A DNA stretch of 34,412 nucleotides, taken from assembly GCF_014358075.1 (NCBI RefSeq), contig NZ_JACONT010000040.1:1-34412 (forward strand). The letters run 5' to 3'. The stretch's first letter is position 1, and each line of letters starts with the position of its first letter. The position numbers were made by a program, and so were the translations under genes. The notes below the pieces were generated by a model. That model did no database searches, was not told where the DNA came from, and saw only the letters and a program-made list of their open reading frames with translations. Below, one piece after another: positions 1 to 7,201 of this stretch. This DNA is from Sphingomonas albertensis (GTDB lineage: Bacteria; Pseudomonadota; Alphaproteobacteria; Sphingomonadales; Sphingomonadaceae).

Positions 1-25
1 GGGGTTGGCATCGGCAAACCTAATT

Positions 26-78
26 GTTCCCCCGCGAAGGCGGGGACCCAGTCTGGGCTCCCGCCTTCGCGGGAGAAC
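26..78. repeat. Intergenic inverted repeat, family A (copy 1)
   Basis: A 53-bp element framed by GTTC and GAAC. The left arm CCCGCGAAGGCGGG and the right arm CCCGCCTTCGCGGG are each near-palindromic and also mirror each other across a short centre reading GACCCAGTCTGGGCT. Further copies lie at 2348-2398, 5473-5524 and 26065-26118. It sits just beyond the stop of the dienelactone-hydrolase-like gene, so it may be transcribed as a stable 3' hairpin, but no T-tract follows. The sequence similarity is directly visible; any function is unknown. Confidence 0.85.
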
Positions 79-114
79 AAGGAAGCGGAATACCGGCTCG
101 GTTTCTAGCCTCCG

Positions 115-984
115 TTACACCAACGCCTTGTCGAACAGCGCGAGCATCCGCGCCCAGGCCTTGTCCGCCTGGGCTGCTTTGTAGACCTTCGAGTCGGGCG
201 GGCACCAGCCGTGCATCGTGCCGGCGTATACCTCGATCTCGGCGGGGAGTTTGGCGGCGGCAAACGCAGTGCGGAGCGTGTCCTTTTCCGTTGGTGCGCG
301 CGCATCGTCGTTGGCGGCGATCGCGATAAGGTATTGCGCCTTCATTTTGGGGATCAGGAGGTGCGGGCTGTCGGGCGTGTCGCTGACGAAGCCGCCGCCG
401 TGGAAGGTGGCCCCCGCGCGGATGCGGTTCGCGACCGCTGCGGCAGTGCGCATGACCATCGGGCCGCCCATGCAATAGCCGGTGGTGGCCATGCCGCGCT
501 TGCGATCGACCTGCGGTTGCGCGTCGATGAAGGCGGTGAAGGCTTTCGCGTCGCGGACCGTGCCTTCGGACGTGAGCGCATCGCGGAACGGGGCGATGCG
601 GGCGCGGACGGCGGGCTGGTCGTAGGATTCGCCGGGCTTCAGGAACGGCGCCTTGGTCGAGCGATAGAACTGGTTGACGACGAGCACCGCATAGCCCGAT
701 TGCGCGAGCCGGTCGGCCATCTGGCGGAAGGCGAGGCGTAGGCCCATGACGTCGGGCCAGACCAGCACGCCGGGGTGCTTGCCGGTGGCGGGCGCAACGA
801 AATAGGCGTCGGCCTTGCCGTCGGGCGTGACGATCGACACGTCGCGGCCTTTGATGACCGCTGCGTTCGCAGGCGCGGGGAGCAACATCGCCAGGCCCAT
901 CGCGCCGGTCATCACGCCGAACTGGCGGCGCGACACGCCGGCCAGGTAGGCTTCGTTATCGTCTGCGGTATGCTCGTCGCACAT
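115..984 (-). CDS. Dienelactone hydrolase family protein, Tat-exported
   Basis: An alpha/beta-hydrolase of the dienelactone hydrolase family, 289 aa. The nucleophile motif G-Y-C-M-G-G places Cys171; Asp226/227 (ANDDARAP) and His258 (MHGW) complete the expected Cys-Asp-His triad. The N-terminus has a twin-arginine motif S-R-R-Q-F-G at residues 18-23, a hydrophobic stretch and an Ala-rich cleavage region near residue 42, so export to the periplasm by Tat is likely. I chose the ATG at 984 because AGAGGA lies just upstream; an in-frame upstream start at 1047 lacks this and would overlap the preceding gene. The gene begins 34 bp after the stop of the metallo-beta-lactamase-fold gene, suggesting an operon. 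Dienelactone hydrolases open lactone rings in chloroaromatic breakdown, but many relatives are general carboxylesterases, so the substrate is not known. Confidence 0.9.
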   Translation of the reverse strand: MCDEHTADDNEAYLAGVSRRQFGVMTGAMGLAMLLPAPANAAVIKGRDVSIVTPDGKADAYFVAPATGKHPGVLVWPDVMGLRLAFRQMADRLAQSGYAVLVVNQFYRSTKAPFLKPGESYDQPAVRARIAPFRDALTSEGTVRDAKAFTAFIDAQPQVDRKRGMATTGYCMGGPMVMRTAAAVANRIRAGATFHGGGFVSDTPDSPHLLIPKMKAQYLIAIAANDDARAPTEKDTLRTAFAAAKLPAEIEVYAGTMHGWCPPDSKVYKAAQADKAWARMLALFDKALV

Positions 985-1018
985 GGGCCTATCCTCTTGA
1001 ATTTGGCCGCATGCTAAC

Positions 1019-2083
1019 TCAGGCCGCGCGCCACCACCATACGCCATCTTGCGTGTCGCGGGTCGCCCGACCCTCGACTTCGAGGCGGCGGAGATGGGCT
1101 AGGGCTTCGCCGGTCGCCATGCCGAGCACGTCGGGTCCGATCGCGCGGCGGAACAGGCGGCCGAAACAGTCGACCGCGCGGCGGGGTTCGGCAAGGAATA
1201 CGGCAAGTTCGTCGAGCCGTTCGCGGTGCTCGCGGTCCATCGCTTCGAGGCGGGTGTGGAGGCCGGTGAACGGGTCGCCGTGGCCCGGCAGGACGAGCAG
1301 GTCGGCGGGCAGCGTCTTGAGCTTGGCGATCGAGGCGAACCATTCGCCCAGTGGGTCGGCGTTCGGTTCGGTGACGCCTAGCGAGACGTTGGGGCTGATG
1401 CGGGGGAGGACCTGGTCGCCGGCGATCAGGAGGCCGCCGGCTTCGTCGTACAGGCACGCGTGTTCGGGGGAGTGGCCGGAACCGGTGACGACACGCCAGT
1501 CGCGCGTGCCGATGGTGAGCGTGTCGCCGTCTTCGATGCGCGTGTAGCTGAGCGGGAGCGGAGTGATGATCTTGCGGAAGCCGGCCCAGCCCTTGGCGGT
1601 GGCGTGGTCGATCTGTTCTGGGCCCCAGCCTGCGCCGCGCCAGAAGGCGAGCATTTCGTGCGGGACGGAGTCGCGGGCGTCGGCGGCGAGCATGCGCGCG
1701 GTCAGCCACTCGGCTCGGGTCATGATCAGGGGGGCGGCGTGGTGGTCGCACATCCAGCCGGCTAGGCCGATATGGTCTGGGTGGAAATGCGTGCCGATCA
1801 TCTTCGTGATGCGGGTGTCGGACTTGGGGCCGTTGAAGATGGCTTTCCAGGCGTCGCGGGCCTCGGCCGTGTTCATGCCGGTGTCGACCAGCGCGTCGCC
1901 ATCGGTGTCGGCGAGGAGCCAGCAGTTTACGTGTTTGAGGGGGCCGGGGATTTTGAGGCGGACCCAGTCTATGCCGGGGGCGACCTCGAAGACGTCACCG
2001 GCTTGGGGATCTGCGCCGCCGAAGGGGTAGGTCAGGCCCTTGTGGCTGGTCGGCGCGAAAGCTGTGTCGGGTGCGGTTGCCAT
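1019..2083 (-). CDS. MBL-fold metallo-hydrolase (LACTB2-like)
   Basis: A 354-aa metallo-beta-lactamase-fold hydrolase. The metal-binding motif H-F-H-P-D-H is at residues 99-104; later ligand regions are visible as GSGHSPEH, AGDQVLP and LPGHGDP. The C-terminal ~70 residues (from about LAVFLAEPRRAV) look like the winged-helix tail of LACTB2-type members. The length fits that subgroup, which is longer than simple glyoxalase II enzymes. The start at 2083 is the first Met and gives an N-terminus without a signal peptide, so the protein is probably cytoplasmic. It precedes the dienelactone-hydrolase-like gene on the same strand by 34 bp. The family hydrolyses thioesters, phosphodiesters or lactones; the sequence does not decide which. 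Confidence 0.9.
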   Translation of the reverse strand: MATAPDTAFAPTSHKGLTYPFGGADPQAGDVFEVAPGIDWVRLKIPGPLKHVNCWLLADTDGDALVDTGMNTAEARDAWKAIFNGPKSDTRITKMIGTHFHPDHIGLAGWMCDHHAAPLIMTRAEWLTARMLAADARDSVPHEMLAFWRGAGWGPEQIDHATAKGWAGFRKIITPLPLSYTRIEDGDTLTIGTRDWRVVTGSGHSPEHACLYDEAGGLLIAGDQVLPRISPNVSLGVTEPNADPLGEWFASIAKLKTLPADLLVLPGHGDPFTGLHTRLEAMDREHRERLDELAVFLAEPRRAVDCFGRLFRRAIGPDVLGMATGEALAHLRRLEVEGRATRDTQDGVWWWRAA

Positions 2084-2170
2084 CCGTTGCGGTTAGCAAC
2101 TGGATGTGGCGGGAGATAGTGCTGTGCCTGTGGCTGACGCCTGGCTAGCTGAACCACGCGACCTTCTCGA

Positions 2171-2291
2171 TCCTCCCCCGCCGGGGGAGGCGGCTGGCAC
2201 TCGCCAGACGGAGGGGGAGGCAAGCGCCACCTCTGTTCCGTGTCCTCCCCTTTCGTCACCTGCGGTGCCACCTCCCCCTGGCGGGGGAGGA
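2171..2291. repeat. Intergenic inverted repeat, family C (copy 1)
   Basis: A ~121-bp element with outer arms TCCTCCCCCGCC and GGCGGGGGAGGA. Inside, the left half has CTGGCACTCGCCAGACGGAG and the right half has TTTCGTCACCTGCGGTGCCA, each ending in a G/C-rich stretch pairing with the other. Similar copies at 9812-9934 (same orientation) and 26214-26335 (opposite orientation) show it is a dispersed element. It lies in the 2084-2526 gap between the MBL-fold gene and the TrcR-like gene, which holds no gene I can support, only repeats. Confidence 0.85.
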
Positions 2292-2347
2292 TTAGATGGG
2301 GTGCGGGACCGGTTCGGCGCATCTCCGCTTGAAACGAAGGAAGCTTG

Positions 2348-2398
2348 GTTCCCCGAGAAGGCGGGGAGCCAGACTGAACCCCGCCTTCGCGGGAGAAC
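2348..2398. repeat. Intergenic inverted repeat, family A (copy 2)
   Basis: A family A element with the same GTTC...GAAC frame and CCCGCCTTCGCGGG right arm as copy 1. Its left arm reads CCCCGAGAAGGCGGGG, one base away from the family sequence, and its centre has diverged (AGCCAGACTGAAC). It is about 57 bp from the family C element in the same gap. Confidence 0.8.
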
Positions 2399-2495
2399 AT
2401 CAGCGCGGAAACTGTCGCCAGATACGGTCACGGCCTGGCGGGCTAGCGGCCCTCGCTAGCCGTATCGCAGAAGGGGAGCTCGGGCCCACCCCCTG

Positions 2496-2519
2496 CCCCC
2501 TCCCGCATGCGGGAGGGGG
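2496..2519. repeat. Perfect 24-bp palindrome downstream of trcR
   Basis: Five C, then TCCCGCATGCGGGA, then five G form a perfect 24-bp palindrome ending seven bases from the stop of the TrcR-like gene. It could fold as a 3' hairpin of that transcript, but no run of T follows on either strand, so I do not call it an intrinsic terminator. It may be half of a family D repeat. Confidence 0.6.
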
Positions 2520-2526
2520 AGTGAGA

Positions 2527-3204
2527 TCAGCGCTTGAAGGGGTCGTCGAAGAGCGGCTTGACGGGGAGGACGCCGCCGTCTGCCACGAACTGCGCGTCCG
2601 CGGCCGCCTGGGTGCGCTCGGCGCGAAGCTGCTGGAGCAGAACCTCGCGGTCGCCCTCCAGACGCGTGTCGGTCGGGGCTTCCATGCCGGCTGCCTTGGC
2701 TGCCTTCGCCACGGCTGCGTCGAGTTCACGCTGCGAGGTCAGGCCGAGCGTGACCGGATCCTTCGGCGTGATGTTGGCGATGTTCCAGTGGCTGCGGTCG
2801 CGGATCGCGGCGATCGTCGTGCGGGTGGTGCCGATCAGCAGCGAGATCGCGCCGTCGGTGATCTCCGGGTGGTTGCGGATGATCCACGAGATGCCGTCCG
2901 GCTTGTCCTGGCGCTTCGACACCGGCGTGTAGCGCGGGCCCTTGGTGCGGCGAACCTGCTCGGGGCCCTTGATCATCTTGAGCTGGTAATCGGGATCGGC
3001 AGCACCCTTGTCGATCTCTTCCTGCGTCACTTCGTGTGCGCGGACGGGATCGCGACCGGTGAGCTTGGTCGAGGTGGTGTCGTCGGCGATCGCCTGGATC
3101 TCGAGGATGTGCAGGCCACAAAAGTCCGCGATCTGCTCGAAACTGAGCGCGGTATTGTCGACCATCCAGGCGGCGGTCGCGTGGGGCATGAGCGGCTGGG
3201 CCAC
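2527..3204 (-). CDS. trcR: Cell cycle transcriptional regulator TrcR-like (DUF1013)
   Basis: A 225-aa DUF1013 protein, a family found across alphaproteobacteria and annotated as the cell cycle regulator TrcR. The N-terminus AQPLMPHATAAWMVDNTALS followed by FEQIADFCGLH matches the family opening and looks like a helix-turn-helix; a second conserved block is ISWIIRNHPEITDGAISLLIGTT (written here only to mark it, near residues 115-135). I place the start at the GTG at 3204: family members begin with M-x-Q-P-L-M-P, and ACGGAG lies eight bases upstream. A longer ORF reaching 3258 would run through a terminator hairpin, which makes it unlikely. The protein probably acts in the cytoplasm on transcription; its targets cannot be read from the window. 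Confidence 0.85.
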   Translation of the reverse strand: MAQPLMPHATAAWMVDNTALSFEQIADFCGLHILEIQAIADDTTSTKLTGRDPVRAHEVTQEEIDKGAADPDYQLKMIKGPEQVRRTKGPRYTPVSKRQDKPDGISWIIRNHPEITDGAISLLIGTTRTTIAAIRDRSHWNIANITPKDPVTLGLTSQRELDAAVAKAAKAAGMEAPTDTRLEGDREVLLQQLRAERTQAAADAQFVADGGVLPVKPLFDDPFKR

Positions 3205-3218
3205 GGCGGAAACTCCGT

Positions 3219-3252
3219 AAAAATAGAAAGGGCCGCCCCTTTCGGAGCGGCC
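3219..3252 (-). terminator. Intrinsic terminator or attenuator before trcR
   Basis: On the minus strand GGCCGCTCC, a GAAA tetraloop and GGGGCGGCC form a nine-pair stem (one G-U), followed by CTTTCTATTTTT. It lies 51 bp after the stop of the glycosyltransferase gene, so it most simply ends that transcript. The U-tract runs directly into the ribosome-binding site of trcR, so any trcR transcript starting upstream of it would have to pass through it. Confidence 0.85.
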
Positions 3253-3303
3253 TGACATGAGAGAGACTTAGTGCGCGCGGGGGCAACAGGCAAGCGAACA
3301 AGC

Positions 3304-4326
3304 TCAGGCGGCCAACAGCTTCCTTTCCAACGGGACGAGCGCGTGGAGGAACTGGCGCGCGCTGGCCGGCCAGCTGTAGCGCGCCGCATAGGCGGCGCAG
3401 GTGACGCTGTTGCGGGTCAGCGCAGTGGCGATCGCGGTGTTGAGGTCGTCGTGCATCGCGCCGACGCGGGTGTCGAGGACGTCGATCGGGCCGGTGACCG
3501 GGTAGGCCGCTACCGGTGTGCCACAGGCTAAGGCTTCGATCATGACGAGGCCGAAGGTGTCGGTGCGGCTGGGGAAGACGAGGACGTCGGCGGTGCGATA
3601 GGCGGCGGCCAGGTCGAGGCCCGAGCGCTGGCCGAGGAAGACCGCGTCCGGGAACCGGCGGGCGAGCGCGGCGCGGGCGGGGCCTTCGCCGACCACGACC
3701 TTGGTGCCGGGATGCGCGGAGGACAGGAACGCCTCGATGTTCTTCTCGACCGCGACCCGGCCGACATAGAGCTGGATCGGACCAGGTAGCGCCGCCATGT
3801 CCGGGTCGCGCGCGCCGTCGAGGCCGAACTGCGCGAAGTCGACACCCCTGCCCCATTCGCGGACCTGGTGCAGGCCGTGCTCCGCGAGCGTCTTCGCAAC
3901 AGATGGCGTGGAGACGAGGATCGACTGCGCGGGGCGGTGGAACCAGCGGATGTAGCGCCAGATCCAGTCGGGGTTCGCGCCGGTGCGGGCGGCGACGTAA
4001 TCGGGGAACTGCGTGTGATAGGCGCTGGTGAACGGGAGCGCGCGGGCAAGGCACCATGAGCGGGCGGCGAGGCAGACCGGGCCTTCGGTGGCGAGGTGGA
4101 TCGCGTCAGGGCCGAAGGCGGCGAGCATGCGACCGACCGCGCCGGAGCGGGCGAAGGCGAGGCGGATCTCGGGATAGGTCGGGCACGGCATCGAGGCGAA
4201 GCGCTCGGGGGAGACGACGAGGACATCGTGGCCGATCGATTCGAGTTCGCGCTGGACCGACTGGAGGGTGCGGACGACGCCGTTGACTTGCGGGCTCCAG
4301 GCGTCCGTGACGATTGCGATACGCAT
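3304..4326 (-). CDS. Glycosyltransferase, GT4 family
   Basis: A 340-aa GT-B-fold retaining glycosyltransferase of the GT4 type. The N-terminal half opens with RIAIVTDAWSPQVNGVVRTL, the donor-independent loop typical of this group, and carries AYHTQFPDY near residue 104. The C-terminal half has the nucleotide-sugar region LYVGRVAVEKNIEAFL and the conserved block FPSRTDTFGLVMIEALACG near residue 251. It resembles GDP-mannose-dependent mannosyltransferases and SqdX-like lipid glycosyltransferases, so a membrane glycolipid acceptor is plausible but inferred. No signal peptide or membrane helix is visible, which suits a peripheral enzyme at the inner membrane. It follows an LpxH-like phosphoesterase on the same strand, separated by a family D repeat, and is followed by a strong terminator. 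Confidence 0.9.
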   Translation of the reverse strand: MRIAIVTDAWSPQVNGVVRTLQSVQRELESIGHDVLVVSPERFASMPCPTYPEIRLAFARSGAVGRMLAAFGPDAIHLATEGPVCLAARSWCLARALPFTSAYHTQFPDYVAARTGANPDWIWRYIRWFHRPAQSILVSTPSVAKTLAEHGLHQVREWGRGVDFAQFGLDGARDPDMAALPGPIQLYVGRVAVEKNIEAFLSSAHPGTKVVVGEGPARAALARRFPDAVFLGQRSGLDLAAAYRTADVLVFPSRTDTFGLVMIEALACGTPVAAYPVTGPIDVLDTRVGAMHDDLNTAIATALTRNSVTCAAYAARYSWPASARQFLHALVPLERKLLAA

Positions 4327-4343
4327 CGGTTTCTCTCCGTTTT

Positions 4344-4478
4344 ACCCTCTCCCCGAGGGAGAGGGAGGGGCCCGCCGCACTTGCGGTGGGAGGGTGAGGG
4401 CACGCTTTTGTTGATGCGGTGGACTTGTCCTCACCCTCGCCGCTTCGCGTCTTTCCCTCTCCCCGCTGGGGAGAGGGT
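4344..4478. repeat. Intergenic inverted repeat, family D
   Basis: A ~135-bp element with outer arms ACCCTCTCCCC...GGGAGAGGG on the left and CCCTCTCCCC...GGGGAGAGGGT on the right, and inner arms GGGTGAGGGCA and CCTCACCCTCGCC that pair with each other. It fills nearly all of the space between the glycosyltransferase start (4326) and the phosphoesterase stop (4485), so it would be transcribed if the two form an operon. Confidence 0.8.
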
Positions 4479-4484
4479 TTTGGG

Positions 4485-5369
4485 TCAGGCGGCTAGGGTG
4501 ACAACTTTGTCTCGCTCTCGCGCGGCGATCTCATCGGCCCAGTGGAGCAACTCCATCCGTCCATCGAAATGCTCGACCAAGGCCGTGCACCCCTCCACCC
4601 AGTCGCCGTCGTTGTAATAGGCGATGCCGGCGATCTCGCGCATCTCGGCGGTGTGGATGTGGCCGCATACAACGCCCTCGACACCGCGGACGCCGGCGGC
4701 ATGCGCGACGACTTCCTCGAAGTGCGAGATGAAGGCGACCGCGTTCTTGACCTTGGCCTTGGCGTGCTTCGACAGCGACCAATAGGGCATGCCCATCCGC
4801 CGCCGCGCGGCGTTGACCCAGCGGTTGAGGCCCATCAGCATCGTGTAGGCCGCGTCGCCGATATGCGCGACCCAGCGGTGTGCGAGCGTGATCGCGTCGA
4901 ACTCGTCGCCGTGGAGCACCAGCAACCGGCGGCCGTCGGCGGTCTCGTGGATCGCCTTGCGGCGGATCGAGATGCCGCCGAAGTCCAGGCCGGAATATTG
5001 GCGGAAGACTTCGTCATGGTTGCCGGGAATGTAGACGACGCGGGTGCCGCGTTTGGCGCGCTTGAGCAGGCGCCAGAGGACGTCGTTGTGCGCGGCGGGC
5101 CAGTAGAACTTCTTTTTCAGCCGCCAGCCGTCGATCATGTCGCCGACGAGGTACATCGTCTCGCTGTCGACGTGATCGAGGAAGTCGTTGAGCATCCCTG
5201 CGTTGCAGCCGCGCGTGCCGAGATGGACGTCGGAAATCCAGATCGTGCGGTACTGGCGGCGCTCGACGATCGGCTCCGGGATGGCGGGGCGCGAGTGGAT
5301 GAAGTCGGCGATATCGGTGATGTCGGCGCCCATGATGCTAGATGGCGAAAACGTCGTTACGGCGTTCAT
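4485..5369 (-). CDS. UDP-2,3-diacylglucosamine diphosphatase-like metallophosphoesterase
   Basis: A 294-aa calcineurin-like phosphoesterase of the LpxH-like group. All the dimetal motifs are present in order: SDVHLGT (Asp and His), VGDMIDGW (Asp), GNHDEVF (Asn-His), LHGDEFD (His) and CGHIHTAE (His-x-His). It has an N-terminal extension of about 35 residues before the catalytic fold. I chose the ATG at 5369 because GGGGGAC lies about six bases upstream; a GTG at 5399 would add ten residues. LpxH cleaves UDP-2,3-diacylglucosamine in lipid A synthesis. Sphingomonads are known for glycosphingolipids in place of lipopolysaccharide, so the true substrate may differ. The adjacent glycosyltransferase supports a role in envelope lipid or glycolipid metabolism (inference). 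Confidence 0.85.
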   Translation of the reverse strand: MNAVTTFSPSSIMGADITDIADFIHSRPAIPEPIVERRQYRTIWISDVHLGTRGCNAGMLNDFLDHVDSETMYLVGDMIDGWRLKKKFYWPAAHNDVLWRLLKRAKRGTRVVYIPGNHDEVFRQYSGLDFGGISIRRKAIHETADGRRLLVLHGDEFDAITLAHRWVAHIGDAAYTMLMGLNRWVNAARRRMGMPYWSLSKHAKAKVKNAVAFISHFEEVVAHAAGVRGVEGVVCGHIHTAEMREIAGIAYYNDGDWVEGCTALVEHFDGRMELLHWADEIAARERDKVVTLAA

Positions 5370-5472
5370 GAGCTCGTCCCCCGGCAAGGTATCCCTCACC
5401 GCGAGTATTAGCGGAGTATTGTTACAGGGTGGTCGCAGTCCGGTGACTGTTAGAAGTCAGCGCCGATAGCGT

Positions 5473-5524
5473 GTTTCCCCGCGAAGGCGGGGATACAGTC
5501 TGGGCTCCCGCCTTCGCGGGAGAA
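5473..5524. repeat. Intergenic inverted repeat, family A (copy 3)
   Basis: Family A element with arms CCCCGCGAAGGCGGGG and CCCGCCTTCGCGGGAGAAC around an ATACAGTCTGGGCT centre, almost identical to copy 1. It is followed about 30 bp later by a family B element in the same 5370-5758 gap, which has no gene I can support. Confidence 0.85.
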
Positions 5525-5555
5525 CTAAGTTGGCTGGGGCCGCGCTTTCCTACCC

Positions 5556-5653
5556 CCCCGGCGAAGGCCGGGGCCCAATTGGAAAGGTCGCAGTAACGGA
5601 GGACGACGAATCGTTACTCAACGTTCCCAATTGGGCCCCGGCCTTCGCCGGGG
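5556..5653. repeat. Intergenic inverted repeat, family B (copy 1)
   Basis: A 98-bp element with arms of more than 20 bp: CCCCGGCGAAGGCCGGGG then CCCAATTGG on the left, mirrored by CCAATTGGG then CCCCGGCCTTCGCCGGGG on the right. The centre has AGGTCGCAGTAACG and CGTTACTCAACGT, itself partly palindromic. The nested symmetry predicts a long hairpin with side stems. A half-element (CTCCAGCTTTCGCTGGGGTGA) follows at about 5695-5716. Confidence 0.85.
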
Positions 5654-5758
5654 TGGTGGTGAGCTTGGGGTGACCGTTATCCGTCAAACGATGGACTCCA
5701 GCTTTCGCTGGGGTGACGGGAGAGGGGCGAGGTGGCGGAATTTGGGGCGGCTGCTCCC

Positions 5759-6790
5759 TCACTCCATCGTCAGGACGATCTTGCCGACGTGATCGCCGGC
5801 TTCCATCCGGGTATGCGCGGCGGGGGCGTCGGCGAAGGCGAAGACGCGGTCGATGACCGGTTTCAGCTTGCCGGCCTCGACGTGCGGCCAGACGGTGCGC
5901 GCCAGTTCGTCGGCGACCAGCGACTTGAACGCGGTGTCGCGGGGGCGGAGCGTCGAGCCGGTGAGGGTCAAGCGGCGGCGCATGATCTCGAACAGCGGGA
6001 CCGTCGCCGTCATGCCGCCCTGGACCGCGATCGAGACGTGGCGACCGTCCTCTGCAAGGCATTGCAGGTTGCGCGGGACGTAATCGCCGCCGACCATGTC
6101 GAGCACCGCCGCGACGCCCTTGCCGCCGGTGATCTGCTTCACGCGCTCGACGAAATCCTCGGTCTTGTAGTCGATCGCGTGGGTTGCGCCGAGGCTGAGC
6201 GCGGCTTCGCATTTCGCTTTGGAGCCGGCCGTCACGATGATGTCGATGCCGAAGACATTGCACAGGCCGATCGCCATTGTGCCGATGCCGCTGGTGCCAC
6301 CGTGAACCAGGACGGTGTCGCCCTCCATCGCGTAGGCGCGCTCGAACAAATTGGTCCAGACGGTGAAGAGCGTCTCGGGCATTGCCGCGGCCTCAACCAT
6401 CGTCAACGCTGCGGGCACGGGCAGGCACTGGCCGAACGGCGCGACCGCGTATTCGGCATAGGCACCGCCGGAGATCAGCGCGCAGACCGACTGGCCGATC
6501 TGTTCGTCGCCGACGTCTTGGCCGACCGCCACGATCGTACCGGAGATTTCCATGCCGAGGATCGAGGGCGCACCTGGCGGTGGCGGATATTTGCCTTGGC
6601 GCTGCATGACTTCGGGGCGATTGACCCCGGCCGCGGCGACCTTGACGAGCACTTCGCCCGGCCCGGGCTGCGGCACGGGACGATCAACGAGCACCAGCAC
6701 GTCGGGCCCGCCGGGCCGTTCCGGGTCGATCGCCTTCATGACGTCAGGTACACTTAAGTTACTGGATTGGTTTTCGGGTATCGCGGTCAT
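5759..6790 (-). CDS. Zinc-free MDR NAD(P)H quinone oxidoreductase (PIG3-like)
   Basis: A 343-aa medium-chain dehydrogenase/reductase of the quinone oxidoreductase group, closest in pattern to the PIG3 (TP53I3) subfamily. The GroES-like N-terminal domain shows GEVLVKVAAAGVNRPEVMQR and LGMEISGTIVAVG; the Rossmann domain starts with VLVHGGTSGIGTMAIGL, an NADPH-binding motif. No structural or catalytic zinc cysteines are present. I start it at the ATG at 6790 (MTAIPEN...), which fits the promoter at 6822-6850; the longer ORF up to 7003 would run through the DUF1192 gene on the other strand. The family reduces quinones or enones with NADPH in the cytoplasm. Confidence 0.9.
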   Translation of the reverse strand: MTAIPENQSSNLSVPDVMKAIDPERPGGPDVLVLVDRPVPQPGPGEVLVKVAAAGVNRPEVMQRQGKYPPPPGAPSILGMEISGTIVAVGQDVGDEQIGQSVCALISGGAYAEYAVAPFGQCLPVPAALTMVEAAAMPETLFTVWTNLFERAYAMEGDTVLVHGGTSGIGTMAIGLCNVFGIDIIVTAGSKAKCEAALSLGATHAIDYKTEDFVERVKQITGGKGVAAVLDMVGGDYVPRNLQCLAEDGRHVSIAVQGGMTATVPLFEIMRRRLTLTGSTLRPRDTAFKSLVADELARTVWPHVEAGKLKPVIDRVFAFADAPAAHTRMEAGDHVGKIVLTME

Positions 6791-6821
6791 CTGCTCGTCA
6801 CGTCCCTTTTGAATTCCGCGC

Positions 6822-6854
6822 CTTATTGACATCACTCGGGTGCGGGTCAACGTT
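6822..6854. promoter_or_regulatory. Overlapping divergent promoters (qor-like / DUF1192)
   Basis: In the 73-bp gap two sigma-70-like promoters interlock. On the plus strand TTGACA (6826-6831) is followed after 17 bp by AACGTT (6849-6854). On the minus strand TTGACC (6850-6845) is followed after 17 bp by AATAAG (6827-6822). Each -35 overlaps the other's -10, so the two genes cannot easily be initiated at once. The -10 of the plus strand is weak, and its predicted start would leave only a few bases of leader before the ATG at 6864. Confidence 0.4.
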
Positions 6855-6863
6855 AGAGCCGCA

Positions 6864-7058
6864 ATGGACCTGGAAGACGCCCCCTCCCGTCCCGACGATC
6901 TGCTTGACGCACTGGTGCGGCAGGACCTTGATCCGTTGTCGGTCGCCGAACTCGATGCGCGGATCACGGTGCTGCAGGGCGAGATCGCGCGCTGCCAGGT
7001 CAAGAAGGACCGCGCCGTCAGTCACCGCGCCATCGCCGACGACCTGTTCAGGCGGTGA
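6864..7058 (+). CDS. DUF1192 family small protein
   Basis: A 64-aa acidic-then-basic small protein that matches the DUF1192 pattern: an opening MDLEDAPSRPDD, the core LSVAELDARITVLQGEIARCQ, and a tail ending ADDLFRR. The middle is predicted to be one long helix, possibly a coiled coil. The ATG at 6864 fits the family opening; an in-frame GTG at 6840 would lie within the promoter. Its function is unknown; the family is small and common in alphaproteobacteria. Confidence 0.85.
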   Translation: MDLEDAPSRPDDLLDALVRQDLDPLSVAELDARITVLQGEIARCQVKKDRAVSHRAIADDLFRR

Positions 7059-7127
7059 CCACCCTCCCCGCCTCCAAGCGCGCCGCATTTAAGCAGCGCA
7101 GGAACGGACGGCGCCGGGTTCAAGTGC

Positions 7128-7156
7128 TTGATGCGACCGATATCAGTTCCGACATA
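7128..7156 (+). promoter_or_regulatory. Candidate clpA promoter
   Basis: TTGATG (7128-7133), a 17-bp spacer and GACATA (7151-7156) form a sigma-70-like promoter about 45 bp upstream of the clpA start. The CTTGATG hexamer also resembles the -35 of alphaproteobacterial heat-shock promoters (CTTG), but the -10 does not fit that class well. A small hairpin (GGGC...GCCC) lies between it and the AGGAG ribosome-binding site. Confidence 0.4.
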
Positions 7157-7201
7157 GTGGCAAAGGGCTCGCGTTCTCGCGGCCCGACAGGAGTATTGTA
7201 A

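Noticed and set aside
26..78. CRISPR-like repeat
   Set aside because: The palindromic elements are single, widely spaced and without regular spacers.
2726..4057. Minus-strand open frame of 443 codons across the glycosyltransferase and trcR
   Set aside because: Pro/Arg-rich out-of-frame product that crosses a strong terminator and two well-supported genes.
7060..7201. clpS upstream of clpA
   Set aside because: The gap is too short and holds no open frame with a ClpS pattern.
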